Below, piece by piece: positions 38,340 to 46,573 of a stretch of DNA of 64,000 nt. A program made the position numbers and the translations under genes. This DNA is from Pseudoalteromonas sp. H71 (GTDB lineage Bacteria > Pseudomonadota > Gammaproteobacteria > Enterobacterales > Alteromonadaceae), in contig NZ_LODI01000013.1 in the NCBI RefSeq assembly GCF_001468485.1, positions 203,400-267,399 of the forward strand, written 5' to 3'. A model generated the notes under the pieces. The model was not told where the DNA came from and did no database searches. It saw only the letters and a list, made by a program, of their open reading frames with translations. Position 1 is the stretch's first letter. Every line of letters begins with the position of its first letter.

Positions 38340-39332
38340 ATGAGCCTAAACTCTTCTACCCAATTTGATCCTATCTTAGTTGCCGATATTGGTGGCACTA
38401 ACGCGCGCTTTGCTTTAATTACATCGTTTGATGATACAACAAATCAATTTACTATTGAGCACAATAATACATTCCCTAGTGCTAACTTTGGCTCACTTGA
38501 AAAAGCACTGGAGCATTACCTAACAACCGTACCACACATTACACCAAAACGTGCGTGTTTGGCGGTAGCAGGCCCAATAAAGGCAGGCCAGGTTCACTTA
38601 ACAAATTTAGGCTGGCACTTTAGTGTTAACGATTTTAAAGTCCATTTTGAATTGAATGAGCTTGATGTTATTAATGATTTTGCTGCTTTTGCGTACGCTG
38701 CACCTTATTTAAACCCATCGCAAAATGTTGTTATAAAAGCCGGTCAGGCAGACGATAACGCAAATATTGGCGTTATGGGGCCTGGAACGGGCTTTGGTGC
38801 GGCTTGCCTAGTTAGAACATCTCATTCTACTTCTGTTTTAAGCTCCGAAGGTGGGCATATATCACTTGCAGCGGTGACAGAACTCGACGCTTTATTAATT
38901 CAAGAACTAAAAAAAGAGCATCAACACGTTTCCGTTGAAACCGTTTTTTCTGGCCCAGGCATTACCCATTTGTATAAAGCAATGGCTGCCGTTAAAGGGC
39001 AATCGCCTAAAAACCTTGATGCTGCTCAAATTAGCAGCTTAGCAAATAGTGGCGAGTGTGATGTGTGCGATGCAACATTAAACCAGTTTTGTGATTGGAT
39101 AGGCAGTGTAGCGGGTGATTTATCGTTAGCTTACGGCGCGTTAGGTGGTTTATTTATTGGTGGAGGAATATTACCGCGTATGCAAGCCCGCTTGCTCGAA
39201 AGTCGCTTTGTTGAACGCTTTTCGCAAAAAGGGATTATGTCGCAATACACAGGTCAAATACCTGTTACATTAGTAACACAAGACAACATACCTTTAATTG
39301 GCGCAGCGGCGTGTTTGCATAACGCCAAGTAG
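38340..39332 (+). CDS. glk: Glucokinase
   Basis: A 330-residue cytoplasmic ATP-dependent glucokinase of the Glk (bacterial hexokinase, non-ROK) family. The phosphate-binding DIGGTNARFAL is near residues 16-26, followed by AVAGPI, NDFAAFAYA (catalytic Asp), GPGTGFGAA, SSEGGH (glucose-binding Glu-Gly-Gly-His) and FIGGGI. Length is close to E. coli Glk (321). It phosphorylates glucose released by the alpha-glucosidase or glucoamylase, the entry step to the ED enzymes encoded downstream. A 31-base gap separates it from the LacI gene, so co-transcription is likely. Confidence 0.96.
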   Translation: MSLNSSTQFDPILVADIGGTNARFALITSFDDTTNQFTIEHNNTFPSANFGSLEKALEHYLTTVPHITPKRACLAVAGPIKAGQVHLTNLGWHFSVNDFKVHFELNELDVINDFAAFAYAAPYLNPSQNVVIKAGQADDNANIGVMGPGTGFGAACLVRTSHSTSVLSSEGGHISLAAVTELDALLIQELKKEHQHVSVETVFSGPGITHLYKAMAAVKGQSPKNLDAAQISSLANSGECDVCDATLNQFCDWIGSVAGDLSLAYGALGGLFIGGGILPRMQARLLESRFVERFSQKGIMSQYTGQIPVTLVTQDNIPLIGAAACLHNAK

Positions 39333-39363
39333 TTTTTGTTGATTGCATGTGGAAAATAGAGTG

Positions 39364-40380
39364 ATGAAAAAAGTAACAATCAACAGTGTAGCAAGTCATG
39401 CTGGTGTGTCTAAAAAAACAGTGTCGCGGGTTCTAAATAATGAGCCTAACGTAAGTGCAGCCACACGTGAAAAAGTACTCGCTGTGTTTAAAGAACTAGA
39501 TTACACGCCAAATCCTATTGCGCGTGGTTTAGCACAAAACAGAAGCTTTATTATTGGCTGCTTATACGACAATCCCAGTAAAAGTTATATCACGCGTGTT
39601 CAAACTGGTGCATTAGCCGCTTGCCAAGAAAACAATTACAACTTACTAATTCATCCATGCGAATACAGAGGCGAAGCTTTAATTAGTAATGTTGAGCAGT
39701 TGCTTCAAACATCTCGTTTAGATGGCATTGTACTTACGCCACCTTTTGGTGATTTTCCTGAGTTGGTCGAGTTTTTAACAGCTAAAAAAATTCCGTTTGC
39801 TAGAGTTGCTTCCGCAATTCTACAAGATGAATCTATTTCTGTTCGTAGCAACGACGAGCAGGGCGCATTTGAAATCACAGAACATTTAATCAGCCTTGGG
39901 CATAAGTCAATTGCATTTATTAAAGGTCATCCTGATCATAGTGCAACACAGCAACGCTTTAAAGGGTACAGGCGCGCTTTAGCAAATCACAATATTGAGT
40001 TTGACGAGCGATTAGTTGAAGAAGGTAACTTTAGTTACCACTCGGGCGTAGACAGCGCGCGCAGCATTTTAGATTTGTCACCTCGTCCCACCGCTGTATT
40101 TGCATCAAACGATTACATGGCCGCGGCTGTACTTAAACTCGCAACACAAAGGCAATTGCGTGTACCTGACGATATTTCTATAGCCGGTTTTGATAATGCA
40201 CCTATTGCACGTCATATTTGGCCAGGGTTAACAACCATAGCCCAACCAGTAGAAGAAATGACAAAGCTTGCGGTTACCCAATTAATTAACCACATTACAG
40301 AGCCTCAAGAGCAACCCTTTCAAATCACGCTTGAATCACGTTTAATAACGCGTGAATCAACAGCACGCGTAAATCCATAA
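39364..40380 (+). CDS. LacI-family regulator of the glucokinase/ED module
   Basis: About 338 residues from ATG 39364 (MKKVTINSVASHAGVSKKTVSRV); earlier in-frame TTG/GTG codons are unlikely starts. Full LacI layout: HTH at about 4-24, hinge helix NPIARGLAQNRSF, and a complete periplasmic-binding-protein-like effector domain ending ITRESTARVNP. Intact, unlike the regulator to its left. It lies between glk and edd, and the three TGACACCGGTGTCA palindromes flank it, so it probably represses glk-lacI and edd-eda-gap, with a glucose-derived metabolite as effector (inference). I cannot give a gene symbol with confidence. Confidence 0.9.
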   Translation: MKKVTINSVASHAGVSKKTVSRVLNNEPNVSAATREKVLAVFKELDYTPNPIARGLAQNRSFIIGCLYDNPSKSYITRVQTGALAACQENNYNLLIHPCEYRGEALISNVEQLLQTSRLDGIVLTPPFGDFPELVEFLTAKKIPFARVASAILQDESISVRSNDEQGAFEITEHLISLGHKSIAFIKGHPDHSATQQRFKGYRRALANHNIEFDERLVEEGNFSYHSGVDSARSILDLSPRPTAVFASNDYMAAAVLKLATQRQLRVPDDISIAGFDNAPIARHIWPGLTTIAQPVEEMTKLAVTQLINHITEPQEQPFQITLESRLITRESTARVNP

Positions 40381-40396
40381 AATACTTTTTCACAGT

Positions 40397-40433
40397 AGCC
40401 TGAATATGAGTGACGCTTATTCAGGCTTTTTTT
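40397..40433 (+). terminator. Rho-independent terminator after the LacI gene
   Basis: Stem AGCCTGAATA / TATTCAGGCT with an 11-base loop followed by a T tract; separates glk-lacI from edd-eda-gap. Confidence 0.88.
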
Positions 40434-40528
40434 GCCCGCAGCTTGATAAAAGTGTGTATGTACACAAGAATTTAAGTGTTCATTAATTGGTCATGATAAA
40501 AAGTTAAATTAAATTTAGCGGCCAGGGT

Positions 40529-40542
40529 TGACACCGGTGTCA
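40529..40542. promoter_or_regulatory. LacI-type operator 1 upstream of edd (TGACACCGGTGTCA)
   Basis: Perfect palindrome, identical to those at 38152 and 40562. Its first bases form part of TTGACA, a -35 hexamer, so occupancy would block RNA polymerase. Confidence 0.83.
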
Positions 40543-40561
40543 TAGCTGTGAGTTAATACAG

Positions 40562-40575
40562 TGACACCGGTGTCA
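40562..40575. promoter_or_regulatory. LacI-type operator 2 upstream of edd (TGACACCGGTGTCA)
   Basis: Identical copy 33 bases (about three helical turns) from operator 1, on the same DNA face, suited to cooperative binding. Confidence 0.83.
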
Positions 40576-40707
40576 GGTTTGTTGTGAGAGGCTCCCTGAT
40601 ATCGTACCTTTGAACGGGTCAATCAAAGATGCTCAGTACAGTTATTTACGTGGAGTCTGTAATTGCTACTGAGCCTTTATCCTCTAACTAATAGAGATGA
40701 GTTAATT

Positions 40708-42558
40708 ATGTTACATCCTCGAATTCAAGAAGTTACCCAACGCGTTATTGAACGCAGTAAAAACACCCGTCAAGATTATTTAGATCGTATTTCGCATGCA
40801 AAAAAACAAACAAGAGTTCGTGCGGGATTAGGTTGTGGCAATATTGCCCACGTAATGGCTGCCTGCAGTAGCGATGATAAAGCACGCTTAAAAGCAGATG
40901 AAGTGCCAAACCTAGCCATTATCAATTCATACAACGACATGTTATCTGCGCATGTACCTTACAAAGATTACCCAGACGTAATCAAAAGCATTGCAACTAA
41001 GTTCGACGCAACCGCTCAGGTAGCGGGTGGCGTTCCTGCAATGTGTGATGGCGTTACGCAAGGGCGTGATGGCATGGAATTATCACTGTTTTCTCGCGAC
41101 GTTATTGCAATGTCTACCGCAGTTTCATTATCGCATGACGTATTTGACGGCGTTTTTTGTTTAGGCGTGTGTGACAAAATTGTCCCAGGTTTATTGATCG
41201 GCGCACTATCGTTTGGCCATTTACCTGTGTTCTTTTTACCAGCGGGTCCAATGCAATCTGGTATCCCAAATAAAGAAAAAGCACGTATTCGCCAAAAGTT
41301 TGCACAAGGCTTAGTTAGCCGTGAAGACTTACTAGAAGCTGAAAGCGCATCTTACCACAGTGCAGGTACCTGTACGTTTTACGGTACTGCTAACTCAAAC
41401 CAAATGTTAATGGAAATAATGGGCTTGCACCTTCCGGGTAGCTCATTTATTAACCCATACACAGAGCTTCGCGATGGACTAACAGGTAATGCTGTAGAAA
41501 CCATGCTTAAGCAGCTTACAGATGATAAAGAAAGCCCGTGTTTAGCAGAGGTAATTAGCGAAAAAACCATTATTAATGGTTTAGTTGGCTTGCTATCTAC
41601 AGGTGGCTCTACAAACCACGCTATTCATATTGTTGCAATTGCAAAGGCTGCAGGTATTCAAGTGACGTGGAAAGACATGTCTGATTTATCAGAAGTTGTA
41701 CCACTACTTACGCGTATTTACCCTAACGGTTCAGCAGATGTAAACCATTTCCAAGCCGCAGGCGGTATGGGTTTCTTAATGCGCGAACTAGCAAGCGCAG
41801 GTTACCTGCATACTGATGTTAAAACAATGCTTGGTGATGGCCTAGCACCTTACATGACAGAGCCGCGTTTAGATAAAGACGAAAGCCTGATCATGAGCGA
41901 TTCAAATGGCCCAAGCAAAGTTAAATGGGTTGATTGCCCTGCAAATTCACTTGATGAAGAAGTACTTCGTCCTGTAAGTAATCCATTTAGTAAACAAGGT
42001 GGCCTACAACTGCTTACTGGTAATTTAGGTAAAGCGGTAATCAAAGTATCTGCTGTTGCACAAGAGCATCAAGTGGTTACGGCACCGGCTAAAGTATTTA
42101 GCTCGCAAGGGGCACTTCAAGATGCGTATAGCCGCGGTGAGTTAAACCAAGACTTTATAGCCGTACTTAAAGAGCAGGGCCCTAAAGCGAAAGGGATGCC
42201 AGAGCTTCATAAATTAACGCCGGTTATGGCAACTCTTCAAGACGAAGGTTTTAAAGTTGCCATTGTAACCGACGGCCGTATGTCGGGTGCATCTGGTAAA
42301 GTTCCTGCTGCAATTCACCTAGCCCCAGAAGCTGTAGAAGGTGGCATTATTGCAAAAATTCAAGAAGGTGACTTAGTAACCCTTGACGCGCCTAACGGAA
42401 TTTTAAAAGTACATGTTAGTGATGACGAGCTTGCTAAACGTGAGCTTGAAATTAGCCAACCAAGTTTAACATTTGGTACTGGACGTGAATTATTTACAGG
42501 ATTTAGAAATATAGTAAGCAGTGCCGATTTAGGCGCGAGTGCTTTTGGACTTGAATAA
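40708..42558 (+). CDS. edd: Phosphogluconate dehydratase
   Basis: About 616 residues from ATG 40708 ([21 protein letters not shown]), which has AGAGATGAG upstream; a longer frame from 40663 adds non-conserved residues. Edd dehydrates 6-phosphogluconate to KDPG with an iron-sulfur cluster, in the cytoplasm. IlvD/Edd signatures: [29 protein letters not shown], the cysteines in GVCDKIVPG and [16 protein letters not shown], and [20 protein letters not shown]. coli Edd is 603 residues. First gene of the edd-eda-gap operon behind the double operator. Confidence 0.96.
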   Translation: MLHPRIQEVTQRVIERSKNTRQDYLDRISHAKKQTRVRAGLGCGNIAHVMAACSSDDKARLKADEVPNLAIINSYNDMLSAHVPYKDYPDVIKSIATKFDATAQVAGGVPAMCDGVTQGRDGMELSLFSRDVIAMSTAVSLSHDVFDGVFCLGVCDKIVPGLLIGALSFGHLPVFFLPAGPMQSGIPNKEKARIRQKFAQGLVSREDLLEAESASYHSAGTCTFYGTANSNQMLMEIMGLHLPGSSFINPYTELRDGLTGNAVETMLKQLTDDKESPCLAEVISEKTIINGLVGLLSTGGSTNHAIHIVAIAKAAGIQVTWKDMSDLSEVVPLLTRIYPNGSADVNHFQAAGGMGFLMRELASAGYLHTDVKTMLGDGLAPYMTEPRLDKDESLIMSDSNGPSKVKWVDCPANSLDEEVLRPVSNPFSKQGGLQLLTGNLGKAVIKVSAVAQEHQVVTAPAKVFSSQGALQDAYSRGELNQDFIAVLKEQGPKAKGMPELHKLTPVMATLQDEGFKVAIVTDGRMSGASGKVPAAIHLAPEAVEGGIIAKIQEGDLVTLDAPNGILKVHVSDDELAKRELEISQPSLTFGTGRELFTGFRNIVSSADLGASAFGLE

Positions 42559-42591
42559 TAATTAGCCGAACTGGGTAATGAGGAACAAGTA

Positions 42592-43212
42592 ATGAGTATT
42601 GAAAAAATCTTAGCATCGGCACCTGTTGTGCCAGTGGTTGTAATCGAAAAATTAGAAGATGCTGCACCACTTGCTAGAGCGTTATACAACGGTGGCTTAA
42701 AAGCACTTGAAATTACACTGCGTACACCAGTTGCAGCAGAAGCTGTAAAGTTAATGAAAGCTGAAGTGCCAGAAGCTTTTGTAGGTACAGGTACTGTAGT
42801 GGACAAAGCAAGTTTTGAAGCCTCAGTGGCGGCAGGTGCTGACTTTATGGTGAGCCCAGGTGTGAGCACTGAGTTATTAGCACTTGCAAAAGAGTCTGAT
42901 ATCCCATTTTTACCAGGCGCTGCAACTGCGAGCGAAGTAATGCAGTTAGCAAGTCATGGTTTCAAGTTTTTAAAATTCTTTCCAGCTGAAGCTGCTGGTG
43001 GAACGGCAATGCTTAAGTCGATTGGTGGCCCATTACCGCACGTTACTTTTTGCCCAACTGGCGGCATTAGCCTAGCAACTGCACCTAACTATTTAGCACT
43101 TAACAATGTTATTTGTGTTGGTGGTACGTGGATGTTAGATAAACAACTTATTGAAAATAAAGACTGGCAAGCCATTGAAGCGCTTGCTCGCCAAGCAAGT
43201 GAACTTAAATAG
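42592..43212 (+). CDS. eda: 2-keto-3-deoxy-6-phosphogluconate aldolase
   Basis: A 206-residue class I aldolase that splits KDPG into pyruvate and glyceraldehyde-3-phosphate. The Schiff-base lysine is Lys128 (FKFLKFFPAEAAGG). The general-base Glu40 and phosphate-binding Arg44 lie in ALEITLRTP, and FLPGAATASE and CPTGGISLATAPNYLAL complete the site. AGGAACAAG precedes the ATG. The gene is 33 bases after edd and 9 bases before gap, a tight operon that feeds the triose product directly into the next enzyme. Confidence 0.97.
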   Translation: MSIEKILASAPVVPVVVIEKLEDAAPLARALYNGGLKALEITLRTPVAAEAVKLMKAEVPEAFVGTGTVVDKASFEASVAAGADFMVSPGVSTELLALAKESDIPFLPGAATASEVMQLASHGFKFLKFFPAEAAGGTAMLKSIGGPLPHVTFCPTGGISLATAPNYLALNNVICVGGTWMLDKQLIENKDWQAIEALARQASELK

Positions 43213-43221
43213 GAGTCTAAA

Positions 43222-44226
43222 ATGATTAATGTAGCAATTAACGGTTATGGTCGTATCGGTCGCAATGTATTACGTGCACTTTATGAGTCAGAGCAAAACA
43301 GTGAAATTAAAATTGTAGCAATCAACGATTTAGCACCTGCTAACGTAAATGCACATTTAACTCAGTTTGACTCAGTTCATGGTCAATTTTCTAAAAAAGT
43401 AACACTTGCAGATAACACCATGTTAATTGGTGATGACGTAATTACACTTACTCAAGAACGTGACCCTGCAAACTTACCGTGGAAAGAGCTAAGCGTAGAT
43501 ATCGTTTTAGAATGTACAGGCTTTTTCACTAAACGTGAAGACGCAGCTAAGCACATTACAGCAGGCGCTAAAAAAGTAATTGTATCTGCGCCAGGTAAAG
43601 ACTTAGATGCAACTGTAGTGCACGGTGTTAACAGCGATGTAATTAATGCTGATAGCAACATCATTTCAAATGCTTCTTGTACTACTAACTGTTTAGCACC
43701 TATTGCAAAAGCAATTAACGACACAGTTGGTATTGAGCAAGGTAGCATGACTACAATTCATGCTTACACAAACGATCAAAACTTATCTGACGTTTACCAC
43801 CCAGATCTATACCGTGCGCGTAGTGCAACACAGTCTATGATCCCAACTAAAACAGGTGCCGCTGCAGCTGTTGGCTTAGTACTTCCTGAGCTTGCGGGTA
43901 AATTAGACGGTATGTCGGTACGTGTACCTACTATCAATGTTTCTTTAGTTGATTTTACGTTTATTACTAAACGCGACACAACTGCTGAAGAAATTAACGA
44001 AGTAATGAAAGCCGCAGCAACGGGCTCAATGAAAGAAATCTTAGAGTACAACGAGCTTCCGCTTGTTTCTATCGATTTTAATCACAACCCTGCGTCATCA
44101 ATTTTTGATGCAACGCAAACAAAAGCTGATGGTAAACTAGTTAAAGTAATGGCTTGGTACGATAACGAATGGGGTTTCTCGAACCGCATGTTAGACCAAG
44201 TTAAAGCATTAGGTCAGTACTTATAA
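43222..44226 (+). CDS. gap: Glyceraldehyde-3-phosphate dehydrogenase (type I)
   Basis: A 334-residue enzyme. NAD-binding [10 protein letters not shown] at 6-15, AINDLA at 33-38, catalytic Cys153 in [20 protein letters not shown] and [12 protein letters not shown]. It oxidises glyceraldehyde-3-phosphate to 1,3-bisphosphoglycerate. Its position as last gene after edd-eda suggests a dedicated paralogue for ED flux; another gap gene may exist elsewhere in the genome, which I cannot see. It starts 9 bases after eda, with TAGGAG as ribosome-binding site, and is followed by a terminator. Confidence 0.94.
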   Translation: MINVAINGYGRIGRNVLRALYESEQNSEIKIVAINDLAPANVNAHLTQFDSVHGQFSKKVTLADNTMLIGDDVITLTQERDPANLPWKELSVDIVLECTGFFTKREDAAKHITAGAKKVIVSAPGKDLDATVVHGVNSDVINADSNIISNASCTTNCLAPIAKAINDTVGIEQGSMTTIHAYTNDQNLSDVYHPDLYRARSATQSMIPTKTGAAAAVGLVLPELAGKLDGMSVRVPTINVSLVDFTFITKRDTTAEEINEVMKAAATGSMKEILEYNELPLVSIDFNHNPASSIFDATQTKADGKLVKVMAWYDNEWGFSNRMLDQVKALGQYL

Positions 44227-44258
44227 TTGACCCTGTAAAAGTTTAGCTTTATCCAACC

Positions 44259-44284
44259 AAGCCTGCATTATGCAGGCTTTTTTA
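44259..44284 (+). terminator. Rho-independent terminator after gap
   Basis: Stem AAGCCTGCA / TGCAGGCTT followed by T. Confidence 0.92.
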
Positions 44285-44296
44285 TTTTTGATTAAT

Positions 44297-45592
44297 TTAT
44301 ACCAAGTCGTTTAATAAAGCGTTTAGCGCTTTAAAACTAGGGCGCGATGCAATAGCGGTATTTATAGCACGCGCGGCTATATCGGACATTTTATCAAAGA
44401 GGTCGTTTTGTTTATCTGCTGAGCTAACAGTACTTAGTAAATCTTCTATTAAACAGCCAAAAGCACGCACTTCTATTAACTGTATTCGCTGCTGCTGATA
44501 TGCGCTGAGCATAGCTAAGTTTGTAGCCGCACCAAAATCACCAAACAAAATATCATATTGTTCGTTTATCATGGTGTTGTGTGCGTAAATATCACCATGG
44601 CTTACGTAATTGTCATGTAGGTGAGTTAGCGTATTTGCCATCTGTTTTGCTATTTTATAAACACCTTCAATAGGGTAGTTACAACCGTCATTAAACGTGT
44701 CGCGTGTGCATGTTTGTAAACTTGGTGGTAACCCTAAATTTGTATAATTGGTATCTATTAATTCCATTACCAAGCCAAGTTGTTCACTTTGCTCTATGTA
44801 ACTCAGTACATTAATTAAGTGAATGTGATTACCTGCTTGAAGGCAGCAATTTACTTCATCAAGAGGGTAACCATCGCTGGTGATTGCACCTTTGAACAGC
44901 TTTACTGCAACACTAGTTTGCTCAGCTTTTGCTAGGTGTATAACCCCCGATGCGCCTTGGCCTATTACTTTTTTAAGTTGAAAACTTTCAAGCGGGGTAT
45001 TTTTCAACGTACTTTTAGTTAAGCACTGCGCTTTATTAAAGTCGTTACCTGCAAAAGCAAGCCAAGTAAGTTTGGGTAATTCTATTAGCCAATCATCGAG
45101 TTTTGTTAGGTTGTTGGCAGAGAGCCTTACGAGCTCTAAATTAGTACAGTTAGCCATACTTGTCGGTAAATGTTTTAACTTATTACCCGCAAGTGCAAGC
45201 TTTTTAAGCTGGGTGTAATTACCAAAATCTTCAGGTAACTCGTGTAGGTTATTATCGGTGAGAATAAGCCACTCAATTTTTTTTGGCAGGCTGTTAGGTG
45301 CAAACTTTGAAATTTGGTTACCTTTAAATGCCACCATAATTAAAGCAGGGCATTTGGCCAAAACTTTGGGTACATGCTTAAACTGATTAAACGATAAAAA
45401 CACACGCTTAAGGCGGTGTAAACAAGCAAATTCGTCTGGTAAATCACTTAAATTGTTATTTGAAAGATCAAGTACTTCGAGTGTATCGGCAAGCTTAAAA
45501 ATGTCTGCTGGAAACTCAGATAATTGCTCAACCAGCTGTAAGTGCTTCGCACCGGCTAACTTACCAGTATTAAGCTCTGCAAGGGTATTCAT
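44297..45592 (-). CDS. Leucine-rich-repeat / protein-kinase fusion
   Basis: About 431 residues from ATG 45592 (MNTLAELNTGKLAGAKHLQL); a longer frame from 45628 has an unlikely N-terminus. Residues about 15-190 are seven or so LRR units of the bacterial 23-residue type (LEVLDLSNNNLSDLPDEF, LKKLALAGNKLKHLP). The rest is a eukaryotic-like kinase: glycine loop GQGASGV (211-217), VAVK with Lys231, HGD (332-334) in place of HRD with Asn339 (YAHNTM), and DFG (352-354). Key catalytic residues are kept, so it may be active; HGD kinases lack the activation-loop-coupling Arg. No membrane segment, so cytosolic. Target unknown. Single gene after a yebC-family terminator. Confidence 0.88.
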   Translation of the reverse strand: MNTLAELNTGKLAGAKHLQLVEQLSEFPADIFKLADTLEVLDLSNNNLSDLPDEFACLHRLKRVFLSFNQFKHVPKVLAKCPALIMVAFKGNQISKFAPNSLPKKIEWLILTDNNLHELPEDFGNYTQLKKLALAGNKLKHLPTSMANCTNLELVRLSANNLTKLDDWLIELPKLTWLAFAGNDFNKAQCLTKSTLKNTPLESFQLKKVIGQGASGVIHLAKAEQTSVAVKLFKGAITSDGYPLDEVNCCLQAGNHIHLINVLSYIEQSEQLGLVMELIDTNYTNLGLPPSLQTCTRDTFNDGCNYPIEGVYKIAKQMANTLTHLHDNYVSHGDIYAHNTMINEQYDILFGDFGAATNLAMLSAYQQQRIQLIEVRAFGCLIEDLLSTVSSADKQNDLFDKMSDIAARAINTAIASRPSFKALNALLNDLV

Positions 45593-45612
45593 TAATTTAT
45601 AAAGCCCTGTAA

Positions 45613-45643
45613 ATAAAAAAGCCAACATGGCTGTTGGCTTTAA
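45613..45643 (-). terminator. Rho-independent terminator after the YebC-family gene
   Basis: Read on the minus strand: stem AAAGCCAACA / TGTTGGCTTT with loop GCCA, then a T tract. It overlaps the region just upstream of the LRR-kinase start. Confidence 0.85.
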
Positions 45644-45661
45644 TTAATATGTGAATAAAGT

Positions 45662-46375
45662 TTAGAATTGCGCGTTATGATAAACGTTTTGAACGTCGTC
45701 ACAATCTTCTAGCATGGCTAAAAAGCGCTCCATTACTTCAACGTCTTCGCCTTCAATTGGCGCTTCTACTTGTGGTACAAACGCAATTAAGTCTTCGTCA
45801 AATTCAGTAATGCCCATTTCTTCAAGTGCTGTACGAGTATTGTTGTACTCTGTATGCGGAGCAAATACGGTTACTTTACCGTTATCAACTTCAACATCGG
45901 TTACATCAACGTCAGCCATCATAAGTGCTTCAAGAACCGCTTCATCATCGTCGCCATCAAAAACAAAAATAGCGAGGTGATCAAATAAATGTGAAACCGA
46001 GTTTTGAGCGCCAATTTTAGCATTCGCTTTAGTAAAACAAACACGTACGTCTGCAAATGTACGTTTGTTGTTATCGGTTAAGCAGTCAACAATAATCATA
46101 CAGTTACCTGGGCCGTAGCCTTCGTAACGTGTTGCAGCGTAGTCTTCACCACCGCCGCCTTTTGCTTTTTCAATTGCGCGGTCAATTACGTGTGCTGGTA
46201 CCTGGTCTTTTTTTGCACGTTCAATTAAGCGGCGCAAAGATAAGTTACCATCCGTATCCACACCGCCATTTTTAGCACAAATATAAATTTCTTTACCGTA
46301 CTTAGAGTAAACTTTAGTTTTAGCACCCGCAGTTTTAGCCATTGAATCTTTTTTGTTTTGGTAAGCTCTTCCCAT
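45662..46375 (-). CDS. YebC/PmpR family protein (YeeN-type)
   Basis: A 237-residue protein of the TACO1/YebC family. The opening [20 protein letters not shown] and [17 protein letters not shown] is the YeeN-type variant rather than the classical YebC start (MAGHSKW). Later motifs: [41 protein letters not shown], and an acidic C-terminal half. YebC-family proteins act as DNA-binding regulators, and recent work links them to translation of difficult sequences; which applies here is not visible. Monocistronic, cytoplasmic. Confidence 0.9.
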   Translation of the reverse strand: MGRAYQNKKDSMAKTAGAKTKVYSKYGKEIYICAKNGGVDTDGNLSLRRLIERAKKDQVPAHVIDRAIEKAKGGGGEDYAATRYEGYGPGNCMIIVDCLTDNNKRTFADVRVCFTKANAKIGAQNSVSHLFDHLAIFVFDGDDDEAVLEALMMADVDVTDVEVDNGKVTVFAPHTEYNNTRTALEEMGITEFDEDLIAFVPQVEAPIEGEDVEVMERFLAMLEDCDDVQNVYHNAQF

Positions 46376-46515
46376 CTGCGTTTCGCCTTAATTTTATGAA
46401 TAACTGAAAAAATAATAGACCGTATTCTAAAGGTAAATGGCATTAAGGGCTAGTACGGATTGGGGAACATTAATAGTTAAAAAGCCAATATAGCCATTTG
46501 AATAAAATACGTTCT

Positions 46516-46545
46516 AAATAAAACAGCCCGCTATTGCGGGCTGTT
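46516..46545 (-). terminator. Rho-independent terminator after the M13 peptidase gene
   Basis: Minus-strand stem AAACAGCCCGC / GCGGGCTGTTT with a four-base loop followed by TTAT. Confidence 0.85.
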
Positions 46546-46573
46546 TAGTATTCATTTACATATTATAAGGCAA

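Larger units (their letters stand above)
40434..40707 (+). other. edd promoter region with paired operators
   Basis: The gap from the LacI stop to edd (40381-40707) is 327 bases. After the terminator it contains two identical palindromes 33 bases apart. The first overlaps a TTGACA (-35-like, 40528-40533), and TTAATA follows between the two palindromes, so a promoter appears embedded between operators. The remaining leader of about 130 bases shows no clear structure. Confidence 0.6.
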
